Source of the DNA: Mermis nigrescens
Lineage: Eukaryota; Nematoda; Enoplea; Mermithida; Mermithidae
Length of the DNA stretch: 64,000 nt
Direction of reading: 5' to 3'
Assembly (NCBI GenBank): GCA_036768485.1
Contig: JAVLUZ010000142.1
Location: forward strand, 11,399,456-11,463,455
Shown: positions 62,201 to 64,000 of the stretch, piece after piece
Layout: each line of letters opens with the position of its first letter
Position numbering within the stretch: position 1 is the first letter of the stretch
Notes under the pieces: model-generated
Told to the model about the DNA's origin: nothing
Seen by the model: only the letters and a program-made list of their open reading frames with translations
The model's database searches: none
Program-made: the position numbers and the translations under genes

Positions 62201-63759
62201 CTTATCCCCCTATTACATGTATGGTTGCAACATTCTTTGCGTCTCGTGCACCATGTTATTCACATTCGTTTAAATAAATACGACTTATGCAATTATTTAA
62301 GCTTTTGTGTTTACGATCATGTCTTGCTCAGTATACCTCACTTCATTTTCTGAAAAAGCAGAAATTCTCTTTTTTGAGCTGGAATCATTATTGCGTCGAA
62401 ATAATAGAAATCAGGGTTTCAGCGAGTGCGTTGAAGCTAGCAGCTGGGTTTACGAAACGCATTCGAAGCTGATATTAGGAAACGTCGAAGAGGTATTAAG
62501 TTGAAATTAGATATTTGTAAGGAAAAGCTGCGAGGGTAAGTATATAAATGGCTGCAAATGCGGCTTGTAAGACCGCTATCAGACGTGCTGTACGTTGGCG
62601 GTACAGAGGTCTGTACCCCCAGGAGGGCAAAACGCAAAATTATTGGGAAAATATTAAAAATTAAAGCCGAAAGTCCTAAGCTTTTTTGCAAAAGTATTCA
62701 CTTAAAATCGACCGAAAACTGTCAATTTTCACTTTATTTTAACTTTATTTTAATTTTAAAAGCATTTGGCTCAAAAAATCTATATTAATTGTTAAGGTCA
62801 TTTGGTTAAAAGACTGACTCCAATAGGCCGGTCACGCTGTGCATTATGTGATCTTACGTTATTATATTACATTATGCTACGCGATTATGTATTATGCAAT
62901 GCCTTACATTACGTTATATTTATTATTATTAATGCATTACACTATGAATTACATTACTGATGCACTACTATGGCAAGTCAGGCTAATTACTAAATCATAA
63001 TTTAAGTATTTTTATTTGTAATCAGTTCCATATTTATTCAGCGATTGCTAGCATAGCACACTTTCATGAATCATGTGCACACATTAATAGTGGCTTGAAC
63101 AGAATGTTCAAAAAATAGACTTAATGTACGTATTAATAATGAACGATATAAGTAGTTGATTATACTTAGGATGTATAATATTTTCAATATTTTTCCTAAT
63201 GGGATTTTGAGACCTCAGGAGGCACTTGTTGAAATTTTAAATGGTTTATTGCATGAAAGTATGCATTTCGTACGAGTACATAACATACCATTTGGACTCC
63301 TATTCTGAAATTCTTCATCAACGAATGAGCATATTTTGTTTTGTCAAGTGTCTTGGAATCTAATTTTTGTAATTGTGTTATTTTTAATTTCTAATGTAAA
63401 AACAACGTCTTCATTTTTTCCTGCAACAATATATTTGTACACCTCCACTTGAAATAAAAATGAAATAGACTAATTCACCAGAATGCGCTAAAGGCATAAA
63501 TAACTGGCGTAAATCAACTTTCTTCCGCGAAACTATTATTTGCTAGTTTAGAAAAAAGAAAAAAGTTTTTATAGTTTAGAAACGATAATATTACTCGTAT
63601 ATTGTTGTCATTTGCGCATTTAATCTATTTCTTGGTTAGGAGCTGAATCAAGTTGCTTCCAAAACAAATCGATTGTTAGCCGAATGCACGTATGATTCAG
63701 AATCGAGTGAAGTAGTGCAGGCACGAAAATTGCTCCGAGACGCTGAAGTTGCTAAGGAA
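41628..63759 (+). CDS. CARMIL (LRRC16) actin-capping regulator, 17 exons, 3' end outside
   Basis: Exons: 41628-41753, 43632-43751, 45080-45204, 47895-48045, 48387-48460, 49327-49402, 50402-50490, 50550-50641, 51871-52073, 52961-53038, 53746-53933, 55289-55440, 56294-56460, 59419-59660, 61013-61106, 62379-62492, 63640-63759. All phases agree and yield 737 codons without a stop. CARMIL proteins bind capping protein and regulate actin filament growth at membranes. Residues 1-124 form the PH-like region. 145-200 hold CGGF..TYASLCDFHKQ, then DEIVWDIEKIY and LDDFSHL, hallmarks of the family. About 200-640 is the leucine-rich repeat domain (LCLRNSGL, LESLDLTGN, LKSLCLAGNPL, LTHLNLSGTG, LTCVDLSDC, VSLDLSRSF, LKGLDLGGNNF, LKILDISGNDIG). 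About 640-737 continues into the helical dimerisation region (KLNKEKTESILNE, KLLRDAEVAKE). The capping-protein-interaction motif lies downstream. The first coding exon is not found. Introns hold many repeats. Confidence 0.94.
41754..42244. other. CARMIL intron, unremarkable part
   Basis: No repeat family or gene recognised. Confidence 0.35.
42245..42620 (+). repeat. Dispersed repeat family C copy
   Basis: TCGTATCCAGGATTCGGCC start, ATCTCCGGAAATTCGTCGGG, TTTATCCATTAAGATCATAA, a degraded hairpin GGTGCGAAGTGCC (42488-42500), TATCTTACCTTTCAAAAATT and AAATACGGTTCTG end. Confidence 0.85.
42835..43225 (+). repeat. Dispersed repeat family C copy
   Basis: CAGGCCCGCATCCAGTAATG start, TCGGGATAGCTCGC, TCTATCCATTAAGATAATAA, GCATTATCTTACCTTTCAAA, GGGGGCGGCGCCCCCC and AAATATGGCTCTG end. 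Confidence 0.87.
43632..43751 (+). CDS. CARMIL exon (PH-like region)
   Basis: Acceptor AACTTTTTAG, then VLSKFRLFFISGKTSAKLHV and ending LPANNKE|GTCAGA. It is 40 codons, phase 0 on both sides. It aligns with the LTS.R.FLVTARIPTK part of CARMIL from family knowledge. Confidence 0.82.
43990..44382. mobile_element. Element with CCTGGGCAATG termini and GGACCCACC tandem repeats
   Basis: ACCTGGGCAATG (43991) and CATTGCCCAGGT (about 44370) are inverted, as are inner AGTTGGACGGG words in direct order. The interior at 44207-44335 has about five units of GGACCCACCTTTTTTCAGG type. Non-coding. In a CARMIL intron. Confidence 0.7.
44467..44657. mobile_element. 191-bp hAT-like MITE with 8-bp target duplication
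   Basis: Begins CAGGGGCGGATTTAG and ends CTAGATCCGCCACTG, an imperfect terminal inverted repeat. It is flanked by the identical 8-mer GTTAAAAA at 44459-44466 and 44658-44665. CAG...CTG termini and an 8-bp duplication fit the hAT superfamily. No coding sequence. Confidence 0.92.
45080..45204 (+). CDS. CARMIL exon (PH-like region)
   Basis: Acceptor TTTTTTCAG, then LSIVLDGRRLLLRLTDDNST and IQLLTAFKHYYENCDL, ending TTGCA|GTAAGT (phase 2). Lacks a starting ATG so it is not an isolated open frame. Confidence 0.87.
45315..45510 (+). repeat. Dispersed repeat family B copy
   Basis: TGACATGTAACGGGGGATGG start, CAAAAATTGGAGGTCATTCA, and AAATTTCGAGTCGTTACATG end. The termini ACATGTAAC and GTTACATGT are inverted. 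Confidence 0.9.
45511..47390. other. CARMIL intron with degraded repeats
   Basis: Includes text resembling family C ends (CAGGCCAGTATCCAGG, 45612), CATACCCCCAGTGTGCATGT (46545), and weak hairpin remnants AGCGCGAAGCAATG (46899) and GGCGCGAGGCATCG (46978). No exon or independent gene is supported. Open frames here are short and featureless. Confidence 0.4.
47395..47772 (+). repeat. Dispersed repeat family A copy
   Basis: AGACATGCACAGCATGAGAA start, CTATATCTTTCTACAGCATC core, degraded hairpin TCGCAAAGCGTCGA, GGAGGTTGAAACTCCC and GATCGTATATGGTC end. Confidence 0.88.
47895..48045 (+). CDS. CARMIL exon (CGGF motif)
   Basis: Acceptor TTTTTCTTTAG; encodes HRFVELSPISLYSAYSQLP, LPCGGFRRTYASLCDFHKQ and DEIVW|GTAAGA. 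The CGGF.+.Y...CD motif identifies CARMIL. Confidence 0.95.
48387..48460 (+). CDS. CARMIL exon (DIEKIY, DDFSHL)
   Basis: A 74-base exon: DIEKIYSLHSNTVLRLDDFS then HLSS, ending TCGAA|GTAAGT (phase 2). Matches the D(V/I)..IY...L.L.DFSHL stretch after the CGGF exon. Confidence 0.93.
48520..48960 (+). repeat. Unclassified repeat with a perfect mini-hairpin
   Basis: Contains GGTCGAAAGTTCAGGGAGG, resembling GGTCGAACTTTCAGAGGG near 45886, and a perfect GGCGCGAAGCGCC at 48803-48815 followed by GAAAACATTTTAACATC. The boundaries are a guess. Confidence 0.45.
49327..49402 (+). CDS. CARMIL exon (DLIPLIATLQ)
   Basis: Acceptor TTTTTTCCAG; DLIPLIATLQFSSWFCGVLS and DNMKL, ending TTG|GTAACT in phase 0. Confidence 0.93.
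49472..49865 (+). repeat. Dispersed repeat family C copy
   Basis: CAGGCCCATATCCAGGGTTC start, TGGTCTATATCTCGG, CTATCCATTAAGATAATAAA, CATTATCTTACCTTTC and AAATACGACCTTG end. The hairpin is lost (CCGGCGCGATATG). Confidence 0.88.
50150..50375 (+). repeat. Dispersed repeat family B copy
   Basis: TACATGTAACAGGGGAAGGG start, TTGGCCGTTTTTCAAG, AATTGAGGTCATTTACCC, AAATTTCGAGTTGTTACGTG end. It stops about 25 bases before a CARMIL exon. Confidence 0.88.
50402..50490 (+). CDS. CARMIL exon (first LRRs)
   Basis: Acceptor ATAATGTTTAG; TSDLTDAIIHVLRRSQRIKS and LCLRNSGLK, donor AAATG|GTTTGA (phase 2). A 59-base intron separates it from the next exon. Confidence 0.92.
50550..50641 (+). CDS. CARMIL exon (LRR)
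   Basis: Acceptor GCTCTTTGCAG; DFLQSLSHAMSTNTTLPLES and LDLTGNTFDD, donor GATA|GTAAAA (phase 1). Confidence 0.92.
50838..51012 (+). repeat. Dispersed repeat family B copy
   Basis: ATACATGTAAGAGGGGGTGA start, GGCCAAAAATTGGAGGTCAT, GAAATTTTGAGCCGATGCAC end. Confidence 0.85.
51297..51530 (+). repeat. Dispersed repeat family B copy
   Basis: ATTGTAGCAGGGGGATAGGG start, TTTTGGCCGTTTTCAGGTGG, AAAATTGTAGGTCATTTACC, CGAGCCATTATATGTAT end. Directly followed by a family C copy. Confidence 0.85.
51531..51830 (+). repeat. Dispersed repeat family C, internally deleted
   Basis: CAGGCCCGTATCCAGGATCC start and AAATACGGCCCTG end, but the TCCATTAAGATAAT segment is missing. Carries AGCGCGAAGCGCT at 51682-51694, a hairpin with a compensated outer base pair. 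Confidence 0.88.
51871..52073 (+). CDS. CARMIL exon (LRRs)
   Basis: Acceptor AATTTTCAG; VAQFSHSLSSLVCDLRTLHL, LSTKSVNYLCERLKDR and LKSLCLAGNPLKEECG, donor GGT|GTAATT (phase 0). The open frame beyond 52073 is intron. Confidence 0.92.
52252..52635 (+). repeat. Dispersed repeat family A copy
   Basis: GGCATGCACAGCATGGGGAT start, CTGTATCTTTCTAGAGCATA core, half hairpin GAAGCGCCGAAAATTTG, GAGGTTGACCCC and CAAGGTCATGTGCGGTC end. Confidence 0.9.
52961..53038 (+). CDS. CARMIL exon (LRR)
   Basis: Acceptor TTGATTTTCAG; DLNALLCHCPFLTHLNLSGT then GMLLDK, donor AAA|GTGAGC. 26 codons, phase 0 on both sides. Confidence 0.9.
53089..53120. repeat. GC-rich ACCGG tract
   Basis: CTGTACCGGAGCCGCC and ACCGGGGCCGGGGCC. 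The reverse complement resembles 4545-4590, and similar words lie at 56798-56880 and 58145-58160. Confidence 0.6.
53254..53302. repeat. AAT/ATA trinucleotide microsatellite
   Basis: About 48 bp of ATA repeats with one interruption, in a CARMIL intron. The minus-strand tyrosine-rich open frame is an artefact. Confidence 0.95.
53400..53590 (+). repeat. Dispersed repeat family B, degraded
   Basis: ATACATGTATATAGCAGGGG start, CCAAACAAAGTTGGTCGTCC and TTTTGTCGTTTTTGACTG; the usual end is not recognisable. Confidence 0.65.
53746..53933 (+). CDS. CARMIL exon (LRRs)
   Basis: Acceptor TGTACTTGCAG; LWHPLKSSCKRIECLKLAGC, IKEFFSSSQSLTCVDLSDC and LPAEVL, donor CTTAA|GTATAT (phase 2). The FFSSS.SL..(V/I)(D/N)LS pattern matches CARMIL. 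Confidence 0.93.
54050..54440 (+). repeat. Dispersed repeat family A copy
   Basis: AGACATGCACATTATGGGAA start, CCATCGTTTCAGAGCGTGAA core, CCCGAAGCGCCGAAAATTTG, CTCTGGGGAGGAGATTG near the end. Faces a second, reversed copy about 60 bases away. Confidence 0.88.
54500..54895 (-). repeat. Dispersed repeat family A, reversed copy
   Basis: Reverse orientation: starts ATGATCTTTGCGGGGGTTAA and ends AGAATTCCCATGCTGTGCTT. Carries TGCGCTTCGCGCCA (54677-54690), the hairpin read from the other strand with one mismatch. Confidence 0.9.
55289..55440 (+). CDS. CARMIL exon (LRRs)
   Basis: Acceptor TTTATTTCAG; YILLGLVCNQRCDEVSLDLS and CAPDLTAVTQLSLRDC, donor TGCG|GTAACG (phase 1). The LLLGL.CN....VSLDLS pattern is characteristic. 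Confidence 0.93.
55545..55735 (+). repeat. Dispersed repeat family B copy
   Basis: TTTAACAGGGATTGAGATCC start, TCCCCATCCCCTAAAGGC, TTGCCGTTTTTGGCC and AAATTTCGAGCCATTAC end. Immediately followed by a family A copy. Confidence 0.8.
55737..56105 (+). repeat. Dispersed repeat family A copy
   Basis: GCATGCACAGCGTGGGAATT start, hairpin variant GGCGCGTAGCGCC at 55950-55962, AGCAAATAGATAGCTAAAAA and AAGATAATGTATGGTC end. Confidence 0.9.
56294..56460 (+). CDS. CARMIL exon (LRRs)
   Basis: The acceptor GCGTTTTTAG at 56293 was chosen because it continues ...LRDCALENDAVTLIP in frame. An AG at 56284 is also in frame and would add three residues. Encodes LKGLDLGGNNFSSSKKQH and GEENP, ending CCG|GTTTGT (phase 0). 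Confidence 0.9.
56461..58369. other. CARMIL large intron, mostly unremarkable
   Basis: AT-rich, no exon recognised. It holds an ACCGGT-rich minisatellite at 56798-56880 and a short relative at 58145-58160. Confidence 0.4.
56798..56880. repeat. ACCGGT minisatellite
   Basis: About 80 bp of imperfect GGTACC/ACCGGT units (CCGGGTACCGGTACCGGTAC and onwards), strikingly GC-rich against its surroundings. Related short tracts occur at 53089 and 58145. Confidence 0.92.
58370..58740 (-). repeat. Dispersed repeat family A, reversed copy
   Basis: Reverse orientation: GGTTCCGACCCCTATAATGG start, GGCGCTTTGCGCC (58539-58551, hairpin with AAA loop on the other strand), ACGTTTTTATGTTCTAG, and AATTTCCATGCTGTATACAT end. 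Confidence 0.85.
59157..59345 (+). repeat. Dispersed repeat family A, internally deleted
   Basis: AGACATGCACAGCATGGAAT start and CAAGATCATGTATATG end, but the middle (TCTAGAGCATAAA core and hairpin) is missing. Ends about 75 bases before a CARMIL exon. Confidence 0.85.
59419..59660 (+). CDS. CARMIL exon (last LRRs)
   Basis: Acceptor TTATTACTGCAG; TLQELTLSDCRIGAGVCVLL, LKILDISGNDIGNFGARLLG and LEILRLDRNQITWEGY, donor AAATA|GTACGT (phase 2). The LDISGN.(I/M)G..GA..L.KALQ.N pattern is a close match to the family. Confidence 0.95.
59725..59945 (-). repeat. Dispersed repeat family B, reversed copy
   Basis: Reverse orientation: CGGCTCGGAATTTCTGG start, GGGTAAATGACCTCCAATGC and CCCTGTTACACGTATGA end. 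It begins about 65 bases after a CARMIL exon. Open frames across it on both strands are not genes. Confidence 0.87.
59946..61012. other. CARMIL intron, no other feature
   Basis: AT-rich, with a weak hairpin remnant near 60545 (GCAAAGCGCT). No gene seen. Confidence 0.4.
61013..61106 (+). CDS. CARMIL exon (after the LRR domain)
   Basis: Acceptor TTTAATTTTTAG; YNNSLLSMPNPIQDVSESLK and LNKEKTESILNE, donor GAG|GTTTGT (phase 0). Matches the L..MP.P..D...(A/S)LK.N.EKTE stretch of CARMIL. Confidence 0.93.
61240..61725 (+). repeat. Unclassified repeat ending in a GGCCGCCCCC tract
   Basis: Starts near AGTGGTGGATCTTGG (resembling the hAT-like terminus at 44467), contains GGCGCGAAGTGCC at 61570-61582 and ends GGGGGCGGCCGCCCCCGCTC. 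Boundaries and family are uncertain. Confidence 0.55.
62185..62225 (-). repeat. Family B terminal fragment
   Basis: GGGGGATCCCTTATCCCCCT followed by ATTACATGTATGG is the reverse complement of the start of family B. Only about 40 bp remain. Confidence 0.55.
62379..62492 (+). CDS. CARMIL exon (helical region)
   Basis: Acceptor chosen at TTTTTTGAG, giving ...NE|LESLLRRNNRNQGF, which continues the E..LLRN pattern. Ends GAAGAG|GTATTA, phase 0. The frame is open upstream so the exact 5' edge is less sure than the others. Confidence 0.8.
62493..63639. other. CARMIL intron, no other feature
   Basis: AT-rich intron. A short stretch at 62870-62960 has repeated TTACATTA/TTATGCA words. Nothing else recognised. 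Confidence 0.4.
63640..63759 (+). CDS. CARMIL exon (helical region, last in window)
   Basis: Acceptor CTTGGTTAG; ELNQVASKTNRLLAECTYDS and QARKLLRDAEVAKE, donor GAA|GTAACT. 40 codons, phase 0 on both sides. Confidence 0.88.
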
Positions 63760-64000
63760 GTAACTAGTTTATTTTTTGATCAGCCTTCTAATTGAAAGTG
63801 ATCTTTTGTATATTATGTATGTCAATTGCATATGAAGTTCAAAACATGTTGCGTTCTATTGTCAAGTCATCATAATGCATCAATCAGTTAATGCATTGAA
63901 TTCACAAATGCAAATTATTACGTGCTAAACGAATCAGTCATCATAATGCGCACTTTTTTGTCACGAAATTTGCTCCCTTAACCAATTGAGAAGCAATGAG

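Overview
This is an AT-rich eukaryotic (animal) window. Genes are split into short exons joined by GT...AG introns, most with a T-rich stretch before CAG or TAG at the acceptor, and introns and spacers are packed with short dispersed repeats. All three recognisable host genes belong to animal families. Four short tracts of TTAGGC, the usual nematode telomere unit, occur at 32.8-37.8 kb. Together this suggests an invertebrate, quite possibly a nematode, but the species cannot be fixed from the sequence.

Layout. 1-2.18 kb is a giant imperfect palindrome (arms about 1.1 kb). 2.4-2.97 kb is a partial third copy of one arm, expanded by a 21-bp satellite. 3.18-4.51 kb is a 137-bp tandem array. 4.6-6.2 kb and 19.06-20.5 kb are inverted copies of one repeat, bracketing the first gene. 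6.65-17.48 kb (minus) is an SLC22-family organic cation/anion transporter with eight recognisable exons. 20.4-21.2 kb is an element with about 110-bp terminal inverted repeats. 26.97-30.73 kb (minus) holds three 3' exons of a gene with two tandem LIM domains. 31.6-40 kb is gene-poor and dense in repeats, including a frameshifted Merlin (IS1016-like) DDE transposase at about 32.9-33.93 kb, nested inverted repeats, a 288-bp tandem duplication and a dimeric repeat rich in hairpins. 41.63-63.76 kb (plus) is a CARMIL (LRRC16) gene: 17 exons whose splice phases all agree give 737 codons covering the PH-like N-terminus, the leucine-rich repeat domain and the start of the helical region. Its capping-protein-binding C-terminus lies beyond the window.

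The introns and spacers carry at least four recurrent non-coding families, called A to D here. A (about 390 bp) starts with a CATGCACAGCATG hairpin. B (about 200 bp) has TACATGTAAC terminal inverted repeats. C (about 390 bp) is bounded by CAGGCCCGTAT and ATACGGCCCTG. D (about 260 bp) shares A's terminal hairpin. Families A and C, a dimeric repeat at 39 kb and other repeats contain variants of GGCGC-GAA-GCGCC, which embeds GCGAAGC, known as an exceptionally stable DNA mini-hairpin. That shared module is the most unusual signal in the window.

The host genes are not functionally linked as far as can be seen: a plasma-membrane transporter, a LIM adaptor-type protein and an actin-capping regulator. 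Exon coordinates were read by eye from splice signals, frame and remembered family patterns. No alignment was run.
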